Shown in pieces: positions 7,414-16,403 of a DNA stretch of 64,000 nucleotides; position 1 is the stretch's first letter; the number at the start of each line of letters is the position of its first letter. The stretch lies in contig NZ_CP055157.1 in NCBI RefSeq assembly GCF_013367775.1, positions 868,001 to 932,000 on the forward strand, written 5' to 3'. The stretch comes from Microbulbifer sp. YPW1. Its GTDB lineage: Bacteria > Pseudomonadota > Gammaproteobacteria > Pseudomonadales > Cellvibrionaceae. A program made the translations under genes and the position numbers. The notes beneath the pieces were generated by a model. The model was not told the DNA's origin. It worked only from the letters and a program-made list of their open reading frames with translations, and made no database searches.

Positions 7414-9774
7414 CTATTTGAAATTGCCTTCCAACGCTGGGTACAGCTCGATTTTGGGGCTCCACAACAGCCACTCCTTCTCGGGCTTCCCGTACAGTGG
7501 ATAATGGCTGCCGGACTCCACTTCAAGCCCCATCTCGGCATTTTCCGGTGTGGCGAAAGCGATCCCCCCTGCCAGCAGCGACTGGGCAGATTCCGTGTGT
7601 ACATCGAGCCCGGTCATTACCCCAAAGTTCACATCCACACCGCTGGCATTCCAGAATTTGCTGTGCTCGCGCACCAGGGTGCGATATTCAGGCTCTATAT
7701 AAACATAGATGTAAACCCGGTCCGCCAGTTCCCCCAGCTGATAACCGGTCACCTGCCCGACCTTCACCTGGCGGTAAAAAACCGGGCTGCCGCGCTTGAG
7801 CGATCCGCGCCGCGGCGCGTCGAGGATGAGCGCCAGCCCGGGCATCATCATGGTATCGGCGAGGTCCGGCTCGGGCTTGGCGGGAAGGGCCACAAATTCG
7901 GTCTGCGGCTCGTTGCCCAGCCCCGGCTCCAGCTCCAGGAAAGGCCCGGTCACTAGGGTATCCAGGTTATCCACACCGCTCAGGCCGATCTTGGGACCCA
8001 CTACCCACATGCGGGTGCCGGTGCGGGCAAACCGCTCCGCACGCCGGTAGAGGCGCGCCCTGGCGCGCACACCATCCAGCTCGTAATTCAGACGCAGGCG
8101 GGTAATCTCCCCCACCTGAATGCCGCGATAGCGCAGCGGCGCCCCCTCCTTGAGCCCCTCATCGCCGGTGAGGTCGATGTAGATATTGATTCCTTCTTCC
8201 AGCGCCTCGTCGCGACTGCCGTAAAGCCGGAAACTGTCACCGCTCTGCGCGCGCCCGGCATTCTTGCTGTGATGAGGGCCGCTGCCAAAAGCAATACCGC
8301 CGCGCACCACCGACAACAGCGCATCGGTCTCCACCTTGATTCCCTGTAGGCTGGCACTGGCGCGCACCCCGCTTACGTTCCAAAAGCGGCTCTCACCGTT
8401 GACCAGGTGCGCATAGCGCGGCTCGATCACCACATACACATTGATGCTGGAGCCGTCGTCCGCCAGCTCCATCCCCTGTACCCGCCCCACTTCCATCTGG
8501 CGGTAGTACACGGAGGCACCGCGCTGTATGGAACCGGTATTCCTGGCGGTAAGCCGCAGGTGCAATCCAGGCGTGCGCGCATCCCGCGCAGGCGGTGCAG
8601 TTGCGGCGTCAAACGTTCGAACCGAGCGTTCACCGGGACGCAGGTCCACTTCGATGCGATTGCCCTTGAGCAGGTCGTTCACGCCGGAAGTAAAATCCAG
8701 GGTCGGCGGCGCCAGCCAGAATCGGGTGTTTTCGGTGAGCAGGTCGTCGGTGATGGGGTCCATCAACACTTCGACTTCCATGCCATCGATATTCCGGTTG
8801 GCCTTGGCGGCATTCACCTCACCCACCTTGATACCCTGGTAGATAACCTGGGTCGATCCCTCCGCGAGGCTCACACCCCGGTCGAAATTGAGCGTCACCG
8901 GGATGCCGGCATCCGCCTCGGCAAAGCTCTTGTAGAGTTTGAATTCCTGGCCGTCTTCCGAGAGCGGGGAATGCCGCTGGGCTTCGGGGGTATAGAAACT
9001 GACACCACCGGCAATCAGTGAAGCGAGAGACTCGAGCTCCACGTTGACGCCACTGATGCCACCCTGGATGGTGACGCCGGAGGTATTCCAGAAACGGCTG
9101 CCGCGATGCACCAGGTCAGCGTATTCCCGTCGGATAAACAGGCCAATTTCCACCTCATTGGCATCTTCCGCCAGCCGGTAGCTCTCCACCTGCCCCACTT
9201 TCAGCTGGCGGTAGTACACCGGTGAGCCGCGGTTGAGGGAGGCCAGGCGCGGCGATTTGAGGGTAATCCGCAACCCGTCCCCGCGCACGTAGGCGGGCGG
9301 CTCCGGCACTGCGACAAAATGTTTGCGCGCGGCACCGCTGCCAGGCTCCACGGCGATATAGTTACCGGACACCAGTGCCTCGAGGCCACGCACACCGGTG
9401 AGGGACACCTCCGGCTTCACCAGCCAGAATTTGCTGCCCTCGGTAAGCAGGTAAGCCGCACTGCGATTGAACGACACTTCGGCCAGCACCCCGTCCTGGC
9501 CGCCAAGCTTTTCCGCATTGGGCACCAGGCGGAAGTCATCCACCACCCCGATTTCCACACCGGAATACTTCACCACTGTCTTGCCCTTTACCAGGCCGTC
9601 CCCGGTAGAGAACAGGATTGTGGCGCGAATATCCCCTTGGGTGAAATCCTTGTACAGCAACCAGGCAGCGATAAGCGCTGCCACCAGCGGCAACAGCCAG
9701 ACCAGCGAGAGACCACGACTGCGGCGCGCCAGGCCTTCGGACTGGGCGTCGTATTCCAATGGCGGTTCGCTCAT
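7414..9774 (-). CDS. LetB/PqiB-type MCE protein with six MCE domains
   Basis: A 786-residue intermembrane transport protein of the PqiB/LetB (YebT) family. Such proteins are anchored in the inner membrane and stack MCE rings into a tunnel carrying lipids across the periplasm. One transmembrane segment is at about residues 22-41. Six MCE/MlaD repeats follow at about 47-145, 166-262, 291-385, 402-496, 529-620 and 646-742, each with a core like RGSPVYYRQLKVGQV. E. coli PqiB has three and LetB seven, so this is an intermediate form. The ATG at 9774 has GGGAG at good spacing and overlaps the upstream pqiA-like stop as ATGA, so translation is coupled to the PqiA pair. Confidence 0.92.
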   Translation of the reverse strand: MSEPPLEYDAQSEGLARRSRGLSLVWLLPLVAALIAAWLLYKDFTQGDIRATILFSTGDGLVKGKTVVKYSGVEIGVVDDFRLVPNAEKLGGQDGVLAEVSFNRSAAYLLTEGSKFWLVKPEVSLTGVRGLEALVSGNYIAVEPGSGAARKHFVAVPEPPAYVRGDGLRITLKSPRLASLNRGSPVYYRQLKVGQVESYRLAEDANEVEIGLFIRREYADLVHRGSRFWNTSGVTIQGGISGVNVELESLASLIAGGVSFYTPEAQRHSPLSEDGQEFKLYKSFAEADAGIPVTLNFDRGVSLAEGSTQVIYQGIKVGEVNAAKANRNIDGMEVEVLMDPITDDLLTENTRFWLAPPTLDFTSGVNDLLKGNRIEVDLRPGERSVRTFDAATAPPARDARTPGLHLRLTARNTGSIQRGASVYYRQMEVGRVQGMELADDGSSINVYVVIEPRYAHLVNGESRFWNVSGVRASASLQGIKVETDALLSVVRGGIAFGSGPHHSKNAGRAQSGDSFRLYGSRDEALEEGINIYIDLTGDEGLKEGAPLRYRGIQVGEITRLRLNYELDGVRARARLYRRAERFARTGTRMWVVGPKIGLSGVDNLDTLVTGPFLELEPGLGNEPQTEFVALPAKPEPDLADTMMMPGLALILDAPRRGSLKRGSPVFYRQVKVGQVTGYQLGELADRVYIYVYIEPEYRTLVREHSKFWNASGVDVNFGVMTGLDVHTESAQSLLAGGIAFATPENAEMGLEVESGSHYPLYGKPEKEWLLWSPKIELYPALEGNFK

Positions 9775-10442
9775 CCATTCTCCCTGTGAAGCTTCTCGTG
9801 TGCGTGCGCTTCTTTCGCAGACACTTTTTCTTCGTATACATCCCACACCAGACGCGGGTCAAATGCGCGCACTGCGAACATGGTCACAACCACGACGGTG
9901 GCAAACGCAGTACTGCCGGCACCGGCCGCCACTTCGGCGATGGCACCCATGTCTACCAGCGCCACCAGTATCGAGATCATAAACAGGTCCAGCAGAGACC
10001 AGCGGCCGATGGCATTCACCACCCGGTAAATCCGCATCGCCTGGCGCGGAGATACATCCCAGCGCCGCTGCACCATCAGGCACAGCATCACCAGGCCCAC
10101 CAGTTTCATCACCGGCACGGCAATACTGGCCACAAACACGATCAGGGCAATGCCCCACAGCCCCGCGTGATACAGCTCCATAGCCCCGCCGATGATCGTG
10201 CTCGGGTCTCCCGAGCCCAGATAGATCACCGTCATCACCGGCAGGATGTTGGCCGGGATCAGCAACAGCGCCCCGGTAATGGTCAGCGCCCAGGTCAGCA
10301 TGATGCTGCCATCCACCCGTCCATGCATGCGCGCGCCACAGCGGGGGCACAGGCAGGAATCCGCCTGCGGTGCCCGCACCAGCTGACGGCACCCGAGGCA
10401 GGTCCAGAATCCCGAAGACAATGCCCGTGCCGGACGCTTCAC
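9771..10442 (-). CDS. Paraquat-inducible protein A family protein (second half of a split LetA)
   Basis: A 223-residue inner-membrane protein of the PqiA/LetA family, the partner of PqiB/LetB MCE proteins. It opens with a zinc-ribbon pair (CLGC near residues 15-18 and CPRC near 32-35), then four predicted membrane helices, the second including VFVASIAVPVMKLVGLVML. RWSLLDLFMISILVALV with a nearby Gly is the hallmark PqiA segment. The start is GTG at 10442, overlapping the upstream gene stop as GTGA. In LetA both modules sit in one polypeptide of about 430 residues; here the C-terminal-like module is its own gene. Confidence 0.9.
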   Translation of the reverse strand: MKRPARALSSGFWTCLGCRQLVRAPQADSCLCPRCGARMHGRVDGSIMLTWALTITGALLLIPANILPVMTVIYLGSGDPSTIIGGAMELYHAGLWGIALIVFVASIAVPVMKLVGLVMLCLMVQRRWDVSPRQAMRIYRVVNAIGRWSLLDLFMISILVALVDMGAIAEVAAGAGSTAFATVVVVTMFAVRAFDPRLVWDVYEEKVSAKEAHAHEKLHRENG

Positions 10443-11152
10443 GACATTCCCTCCGACTGCGCTGAGGCATTCTTATCCGCAGCAGCGGTGCGGCGGGCCA
10501 GTCGCGCCCACACGGTTTCCGCATCGAAGGACACGGTGGCCGCGCTCGACACCACCATCATGGCCACAAAACAGTAAAGCCCGGGCTCTACCGACATTTT
10601 GCCCAGGTCCGACATTTTCACCAGTGCCACCAGAATGCCCAGCATATAGACATCCAGCATGCCCCACTCCTGCAGGTGGTGATACCAGCGCAGCGCCCGC
10701 GCCACTGGCTTCGCCATGCTGGCCCAGGCGCTGCCCCAGGAGATGAAGGCCAGCAACAGGAACTTGCCCAGTGGCGCCAGTACGCTGCAGAACAGCACCA
10801 GCGAGGCGAGCCAGTAATACCCCTCGGCAAACAGCGACTGCACACCGTTCATCAGCGTGTTCTCCGCGCCGAAGGAAAACAGGGAAAACTCAAGCAGTGG
10901 CAGGGTGGCGGTGGGGATAAACAGTAGCAGGCCCGTAAGACTCAGCGCGGCGGTATGCGCAACGCTGCGTTCCATATTGCGGTGCAGGGCGGCGCCACAG
11001 CGCGGACAGATCAGTCGCTGCCCCACCGGCGCGTGTGCGCGGGTCAGCAGCAGATCGCACTGGTGACAGGCTCTCTGCCACCGGGCACTGGAGCCTTCCG
11101 GCCCTGCCGGTATCGCCGTGCGGTGAGTGTCCTGTCGGGATTCTTGCCCCAT
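10439..11152 (-). CDS. Paraquat-inducible protein A family protein (first half of a split LetA)
   Basis: A 237-residue PqiA-family membrane protein. Zinc-ribbon cysteines CHQC (near residues 30-33) and CPRC (near 49-52) precede four predicted membrane helices, including LASLVLFCSVLAPLGKFLLLAF and the family segment EWGMLDVYMLGILVALVKMSDLG. It is the first gene of the pqiA-pqiA-letB series, and its stop overlaps the next start by 4 bp. The order (two PqiA modules, then the MCE protein) equals a LetAB operon in which LetA is split. It is divergent from tolC, with a shared intergenic region of about 470 bases. Confidence 0.9.
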   Translation of the reverse strand: MGQESRQDTHRTAIPAGPEGSSARWQRACHQCDLLLTRAHAPVGQRLICPRCGAALHRNMERSVAHTAALSLTGLLLFIPTATLPLLEFSLFSFGAENTLMNGVQSLFAEGYYWLASLVLFCSVLAPLGKFLLLAFISWGSAWASMAKPVARALRWYHHLQEWGMLDVYMLGILVALVKMSDLGKMSVEPGLYCFVAMMVVSSAATVSFDAETVWARLARRTAAADKNASAQSEGMS

Positions 11153-11622
11153 GCCCTACCCATTTCCTTTTACTGCACTGCGTCAGTGGGCCGCCGATAC
11201 ATCCACACCGGAGTGCTTTCACATCGGGTGCATCCACAGGCGGCCTCCGCTGCGTCAGAGTTACCGGGAAGCGGCGTGGGAAGTGACGCGCAGGCCGGCA
11301 CAAAGGTACCTTTCGCCACTGGACGCAAGTTCGCGTCAGTTTAACGAAGATATACCAAATTGCGCTGGTCGTCGCCTCGACGCTTATGCGGCCGAGAGGT
11401 ACACTCTCGCGACCGCAGGCCCGAACTCCGTATCGAAAATGGATGCAACTGCATTCCGGGCCAAGCCAGCGCCGCCTTCAGAGCACATTACAGACTGGCT
11501 TCAGATCCTTTCAGAAGCACAAGCAGAAAAGGAAGCGGGGTTTACAGGAACACAGTGGGCGTTGCTAACGCACGATGCCACGGAAACTTGAAGACCGCAG
11601 CTGTCACAGGAAATCAACAGTA
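11153..11622. other. Intergenic region between the divergent pqiA-like gene and tolC
   Basis: About 470 bases without a convincing gene. It must hold the promoters of the leftward PqiA/MCE operon and of tolC. A short inverted repeat (GACGC 11322-11326 / GCGTC 11333-11337) lies just left of an AT-rich patch with TATACC at 11351, but no -35 box at proper spacing was found. Short open frames across 11127-11623 have no family resemblance or ribosome binding site worth reporting. Confidence 0.5.
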
Positions 11623-13131
11623 ATGACAAGAAGTGCAAAAGGGCGCCTTGCTCAGCGTATTGGCCGCCCACTCAAAACTCTGCTCGCAGCCACCGTTGTC
11701 GGACTGGGTACCGGTCTCGGCGCTGTACAGGCCCAGGCGGACACCCTGTGGGAAGTGTACCTGCAGGCACTGGATAATGATCCGCAACTGGCTGCCGACC
11801 GCGCCGCCTATCGCGCGGGTCTGGAAGCGAAAAACCTCGGCCGCTCCTCACTGCTGCCGCAGATCAATGCCAGTGCGGACTACACCAAGACCCGCACCGA
11901 ATCGGACTCCATCAGCCAGAACTTCATCAACAACCAGCTGGTGACCGGCAGATCCACCGGCGACAGTGATGTCGACAGTCACGGCTATGGCGCCAGACTC
12001 ACCCAGGCACTGTTCGACCTTCCCGCCTGGTTCGGCTACAAGCAGGGCAAGACCCTCAGTGAGCAGGCCGCAGCGGAGTTCAGCGCCAACCAGCAGGATA
12101 TGATGATCCGTGTAGCGGCTGCCTACTTCGACGTACTGCGCGCCCACGACGTACTGGAAGCCGCCCTCGCCGAAGAAGAGGCCCTGGCCAAGCAGCTGGA
12201 ACAGACCCAGCAGCGCTTTGAAGTGGGACTGACCGCGATCACCGATGTGTACGATTCGCGCTCCGCTTACGACAGCGCCGTGGCCCGTCGCCTCACTGCG
12301 CAGGACGACCTGCTGAGCAATTTCGACGCGCTCTCTGTACTTACCGGCCAGAATCACGATGTAGTGGCGCCACTGCAGCCGAACTTCACCGTATCTGCAC
12401 CGAACCCCGCGGACCGCGCCTCCTGGGTAGAGTTTGCCCTGGCCAACAATTACACCCTCAAGGCCGTGCGCCTGAACGCCGATGCCTCACGCTACAATGC
12501 GCGCGCCGCGGCGGCCGAGCACCTGCCCACCCTGTACGGCAACCTGGCCTACGAAAAGGGTTACCGGGACGGTGACAGAAACGGTACCACCACCTTCCCG
12601 GGATTTGAGCCCTTCTCCACCGGCTCCCCGATCGATGATGAGACCGAAACCAAGATTGCCGCGATCACCTTCGAGATGCCCATCTACACCGGTGGCCGCC
12701 TGAGCGCCAGCCGTCGCGAAGCGCGCAACCTGGCGTTTCAGTCCGAGGACATCCGCAACCTGACCGAGCGCAACACCATTCAGGACACCCGCACCCTGCA
12801 CCGCGCGGTCACCACCGACACCAGCCGTGTGGAAGCCCGCGAACAGGCAGTGATCTCCGCCAAGAGCGCCCTGGATGCTACCCAGGCCGGCTACGAGGTG
12901 GGTACCCGCAATATCGTCGATGTGCTGCTGGCCCAGCGCACCCTGGCACTAGCCAAGACCGACTACGCCAATGCGCTGTACGACTACATCCTCAACACCC
13001 TGAACCTGAAACTGGTGGCCGGCCTGCTGGCACCGGAAGATCTGCAGCAGCTGGATGCTCGCCTGAACCCGGCCAGCCCGGTTTCCCGCACCCATATCCT
13101 GGATAGTGGCGCAGCACCACTCACCAAATAA
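11623..13131 (+). CDS. tolC: TolC family outer-membrane channel protein
   Basis: A 502-residue outer-membrane efflux protein forming the trimeric exit duct for type I secretion and RND-type pumps. The signal peptide ends near AVQAQA, and the mature protein starts DTLWEVYLQALDNDPQ, the classical TolC opening. Two repeated halves of the OEP fold are visible: the first with the long helix AAAYFDVLRAHDVLEAALA near residues 165-185 and GLTAITDVYDSRSAYDSA, the second with VGTRNIVDVLLAQRTLA near residue 425. I chose the ATG at 11623, which keeps a normal signal peptide; AGGAAA lies upstream at a somewhat long distance. A strong terminator follows. tolC divergent from the nudF-parE block is a conserved arrangement. 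Confidence 0.95.
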   Translation: MTRSAKGRLAQRIGRPLKTLLAATVVGLGTGLGAVQAQADTLWEVYLQALDNDPQLAADRAAYRAGLEAKNLGRSSLLPQINASADYTKTRTESDSISQNFINNQLVTGRSTGDSDVDSHGYGARLTQALFDLPAWFGYKQGKTLSEQAAAEFSANQQDMMIRVAAAYFDVLRAHDVLEAALAEEEALAKQLEQTQQRFEVGLTAITDVYDSRSAYDSAVARRLTAQDDLLSNFDALSVLTGQNHDVVAPLQPNFTVSAPNPADRASWVEFALANNYTLKAVRLNADASRYNARAAAAEHLPTLYGNLAYEKGYRDGDRNGTTTFPGFEPFSTGSPIDDETETKIAAITFEMPIYTGGRLSASRREARNLAFQSEDIRNLTERNTIQDTRTLHRAVTTDTSRVEAREQAVISAKSALDATQAGYEVGTRNIVDVLLAQRTLALAKTDYANALYDYILNTLNLKLVAGLLAPEDLQQLDARLNPASPVSRTHILDSGAAPLTK

Positions 13132-13155
13132 TCCACCTCCAGCACACCATTCAAA

Positions 13156-13186
13156 GGCCGGCACTGCTATAGTGCCGGCCTTTTTT
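13156..13186 (+). terminator. Rho-independent terminator of tolC
   Basis: A perfect 10-bp GC-rich stem (13156-13165 with 13171-13180), a 5-base loop and six T residues directly after, 25 bases beyond the tolC stop codon. Confidence 0.93.
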
Positions 13187-13297
13187 ATGGACTGGCTACA
13201 ATTGCGGTACCCGACCGGGAACACCTCCCGGGAGCACTCTATCGGGTAATAACGGCAGCAGTCCCTTGCAAGAACCAATTACGGTGTGGACATTCCC

Positions 13298-14326
13298 ATG
13301 AAGTACCTGATTACCGGCAACGCGGGCTTTATCGGCTTCCACGTGGCGAAGACCCTGATGGCACGTGGCGACTCCGTGGTGGGCGTGGACAATGTCAACG
13401 ACTATTACGAAACCAGCCTCAAAGAGGCCCGCCTGCGGGAACTGGACAAGCTCGCCCACCAGCAGGGCGATGCCGTTGAATACGAATTTGTACGCGCAAA
13501 CATCGCCGACAAACCCGCCCTCGACGCCCTGTTCGAACGCCATAAATTTGACCGGGTGATCCATCTCGCCGCGCAGGCCGGCGTGCGCCACTCCATCGAG
13601 CACCCGGAATCCTACGTGGAGAGCAATCTGGTGGGTTTCTCCAACCTGCTGGAAACCTGCCGCCACGCGGAAACCCCGCATCTCACCTACGCCAGCACCA
13701 GCAGTGTCTACGGTGGCAATACCACCATGCCGTTCAGTGAGGATCACGGGGTGGACCATCCGCTGCAGTTCTACGCCGCCACCAAGCGCGCCAATGAGCT
13801 TATGGCCCACAGCTACAGCCATCTGTTCCGCTTGCCCACAACCGGACTGCGCTTTTTTACCGTATACGGCCCCTGGGGGCGTCCGGATATGGCGCTGTTC
13901 AAGTTCACCCGCCTGATCCTCGAGGGCAAGCCGATCCCGGTGTTCAACCACGGTCACCACAGCCGCGACTTCACCTATATCGACGACATCGTCGAAGGGG
14001 TGATCAAGTCCAGCGACCAGATCGCCACCGCCGACCCGGAATGGAGCGCAGCGGAACCGATGCCTTCAACTAGCAATGCGCCCTTTCGTATATTCAATAT
14101 CGGTAACGGCAACCCGGCGCAGCTTTCCGACTATATCGATGCATTGGAAGAGGCGCTCGGCAAGAAAGCGATTCGCGAGCTGCTGCCAATGCAGGCGGGG
14201 GATATCCCGGATACCCACGCGGACACGCGCAAATTGCAGCAGGCCACCGGCTACCGTCCGGATACCGGGGTGCGCGAAGGGGTGCAGAAGTTTGTTGAGT
14301 GGTACCGGGATTACTTCTCGGTGTAA
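13298..14326 (+). CDS. UDP-glucuronate 4-epimerase family protein (NAD-dependent epimerase)
   Basis: Short-chain dehydrogenase/reductase sugar epimerase of 342 residues, most like UDP-glucuronate 4-epimerases (CapI/LpsL type), which make UDP-galacturonate. The NAD-binding GNAGFIGFH is at residues 7-15, DNVNDYYE near 32-39, [10 protein letters not shown] near 130, and the catalytic YAATK (Tyr and Lys of YxxxK) near 158-162. [16 protein letters not shown] is typical of the UDP-uronate group. The ATG at 13298 opens [10 protein letters not shown]; an upstream GTG at 13286 adds only four residues. Together with ugd at 26462 it would supply galacturonate donors to the LPS glycosyltransferases here. 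Its last 16 bases overlap the convergent kdkA. Confidence 0.88.
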   Translation: MKYLITGNAGFIGFHVAKTLMARGDSVVGVDNVNDYYETSLKEARLRELDKLAHQQGDAVEYEFVRANIADKPALDALFERHKFDRVIHLAAQAGVRHSIEHPESYVESNLVGFSNLLETCRHAETPHLTYASTSSVYGGNTTMPFSEDHGVDHPLQFYAATKRANELMAHSYSHLFRLPTTGLRFFTVYGPWGRPDMALFKFTRLILEGKPIPVFNHGHHSRDFTYIDDIVEGVIKSSDQIATADPEWSAAEPMPSTSNAPFRIFNIGNGNPAQLSDYIDALEEALGKKAIRELLPMQAGDIPDTHADTRKLQQATGYRPDTGVREGVQKFVEWYRDYFSV

Positions 14327-15057
14327 TCCCGGATCTTGTTGCGGGCACTGGCATAGGCGCTGGTAAGCGCGCGCCAGTTGTCATCGGAGAAATGGAACGG
14401 GGAGTGCTTGCCCTGCAACTTGTCGAGGGAGCGGCGCAGGCGCGACACATTGGATTCCGCATCCTGCGGGGACAGGGAATCACGGATGACCCCCTTGTCG
14501 AAGTCGATCAGATAAAAATCGCCGCTGCCTGTCAGCAGAATATTGCTGGCATTGAGATCTGCGTGATACACGTTTTCTGCGTGAAAGCGCGCAATCAGTT
14601 CACCGAGCTTTTCCCAGTCCGCGTTTTCCACAGGGCGCTCGCAGAGCACCTCGGTGAGGTTCTTTGAATCTGCGACCCGCTCGGTAATCAATGCACCGCG
14701 GTAGACCAGCGGCGGCACACTCACGCAACGTGCAGCCGCCGGCCGCGGAACCGGTAGTCCCAGCGCGCGCATGGCCCGCAACATAGTGAATTCCCGCCAC
14801 ACGCGGGTGTTCTCCAAGCGACTGTACAGATAGGTTTTCTCGACCAGGCGACCGGCCAGGCCGCCGCGGTGGTACTGCTTGTACACCAGCTCCACGCCGT
14901 CGTGCTCAAACATCACCGCCTTGCCGCGCTCCACCTGGGCGCAGTGGCTGTTGGCCTGCAGCCACGCCAGGTCAAAAAGCTTTTCGCAGTCGGCACCGAC
15001 GATGTCTTCGTCATAGATGACATTCGCAAGTCCGTTTCTGAATTGCCGATACCCCAC
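14311..15057 (-). CDS. kdkA: 3-deoxy-D-manno-octulosonic acid kinase (KdkA)
   Basis: Kinase of the inner LPS core that phosphorylates the Kdo attached to lipid A, related to the WaaP/RIO-like fold. Visible motifs are [10 protein letters not shown] (ATP-binding lysine region), [20 protein letters not shown], the catalytic loop [11 protein letters not shown] and the metal-binding DFDKG. The 248-residue length is normal. The start is not an ATG: the GTG at 15057 has GAGGG eight bases upstream and I prefer it, while a TTG at 15072 is the only other option before an in-frame stop. It is transcribed after the GT2 gene at 15182 and converges on the epimerase with a 16-bp overlap. Confidence 0.93.
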   Translation of the reverse strand: MGYRQFRNGLANVIYDEDIVGADCEKLFDLAWLQANSHCAQVERGKAVMFEHDGVELVYKQYHRGGLAGRLVEKTYLYSRLENTRVWREFTMLRAMRALGLPVPRPAAARCVSVPPLVYRGALITERVADSKNLTEVLCERPVENADWEKLGELIARFHAENVYHADLNASNILLTGSGDFYLIDFDKGVIRDSLSPQDAESNVSRLRRSLDKLQGKHSPFHFSDDNWRALTSAYASARNKIRDYTEK

Positions 15058-15181
15058 CGGAAATACCCTCAATGCGATGTCATGCCAAAATTGCCTGCGC
15101 AGTCATCGCCAGTTAGCTGTTGTAAGTTTTAATCATTCTGTTGCCAGGCTCTTCAGCCCCACAGAGCCCGGCAAAGCTGTG

Positions 15182-16081
15182 TCAGGAAAACAGACCGCGC
15201 AGTTTACGCTCCATACGGTCCAGCAGCTTGAGCCAGCCGGCTCCCTGCATGGGATCGTACGCCCAGGGTGTGCGGATTCTGCCGCGGGTGGTCTTGAGAC
15301 ACTCTTCCGCCACCGGCAAGCGCGGCGGCTCGGCATTTTTCAGGGCCGCTACCTCCTGCTCACTCATGGTCTCCAGCGGATACAGACCGCAGCGACGCGA
15401 CCACTCGCCAAAGCGCAGCGCCAGCGATTTCTGTTTGCCGCGGTAGGCGCGCCCGTTGGGCAACCACATGGAAAAAGGTGCGCGCATGCGCGCCATACGA
15501 CAGAAGAGCTTGGCCGCCTTGCGGTTGTTGACCGACTCTCCCACCTCAAACTGCCAGTTCACCTCGCGCAGTCGGCGCGGGTCGGCGATCAACAATGCAG
15601 AAAACCAGGTACCAGTGGAGCGCTTGCGCGGATACCAGAACCAGAAACTGCGCGCCTCATCAAAGCGGAAATCCCGGTCCGCCTTTCTTTTCAGGGAAAT
15701 CCCGCGCACAAAAGCCGGGGAGATGAATCCCAGATCCGGCTGAGCGGCAAAACTCTCTCGCAGCTCGTCCAGATCCCCGTCACTCAATGGACGCACCATC
15801 TGGGTGTCGTCCTGCAGGAAGCAGATCAGCTCGTCATCTGCCGCCATCTCGTAAGCCGCCTGCATGTTGGCGTAGAGGCCCCCGAGCTTGTGGCCGGACT
15901 CCGCGGTTTTATCCACAACCCGGTGACGCTGCCCGATCTCCGCCAGAATCCGGCGGGTATCCGGGTCATCACTGCCATCGTCAATGACCGTCAGGCCGCA
16001 TTGCGGTGCGCAGGCCTCGATGGAGCGGATACAGTTCTCCAGGAAAGGGCCGCGATTATAAGAAAAAACAAAGATGTGCAC
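15182..16081 (-). CDS. Glycosyltransferase family 2 protein
   Basis: A 299-residue GT-A fold glycosyltransferase. The N-terminal Rossmann-like segment MHIFVFSYNRGPFLENCI leads to TVIDDGSDDPDT (nucleotide binding) and then CFLQDDTQMV, the likely metal-binding DxD-type site near residue 90. The remainder is rich in Arg, Lys and Trp, as is common in membrane-associated core transferases. It precedes kdkA on the same strand and is divergent from another GT2 gene at 16404, so a role in LPS core assembly is likely. The sugar donor and acceptor cannot be told from the sequence. Confidence 0.85.
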   Translation of the reverse strand: MHIFVFSYNRGPFLENCIRSIEACAPQCGLTVIDDGSDDPDTRRILAEIGQRHRVVDKTAESGHKLGGLYANMQAAYEMAADDELICFLQDDTQMVRPLSDGDLDELRESFAAQPDLGFISPAFVRGISLKRKADRDFRFDEARSFWFWYPRKRSTGTWFSALLIADPRRLREVNWQFEVGESVNNRKAAKLFCRMARMRAPFSMWLPNGRAYRGKQKSLALRFGEWSRRCGLYPLETMSEQEVAALKNAEPPRLPVAEECLKTTRGRIRTPWAYDPMQGAGWLKLLDRMERKLRGLFS

Positions 16082-16403
16082 TTCTAGGTGTCCGTAGAAA
16101 TTTCGCGCAGCATACCAGAACTCGCCCCGTGCCGATGACCTGCAGACCGCTCCGAGATACCGTCCTGAACGCGAATTGCGACATACGTCGGGTGCAGTTG
16201 CCGGCGAAACACCCTAGAATGCGCCGTTTTTGTGCCACGGACTTGGCTCAACCCATGCTCCAGATCAGTATGGCCAGTGTTTTGCGATTACCGGCTGTGA
16301 CCGCTCCGGCAAAGCCTATACTGCCAGACTAACCAGTCAACCGGGCCGAGAGCGCCCGGGCCATACATTCTGACACCGTTTGATTGCACTGGAATTAGCC
16401 GCC
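16082..16403. other. Divergent intergenic region between two glycosyltransferase genes
   Basis: About 320 bases between start codons pointing away from each other, so promoters for both directions are expected. TAGAAT at 16215-16220 is a possible rightward -10 box, but no good -35 box lies at 16-18 bases. No gene with a plausible start and ribosome binding site is visible. Confidence 0.4.

Noticed and set aside
11127..11623. Several overlapping short frames before tolC
   Set aside because: Mutually overlapping, without Shine-Dalgarno sequences or recognisable families; the region is better read as a divergent promoter region.
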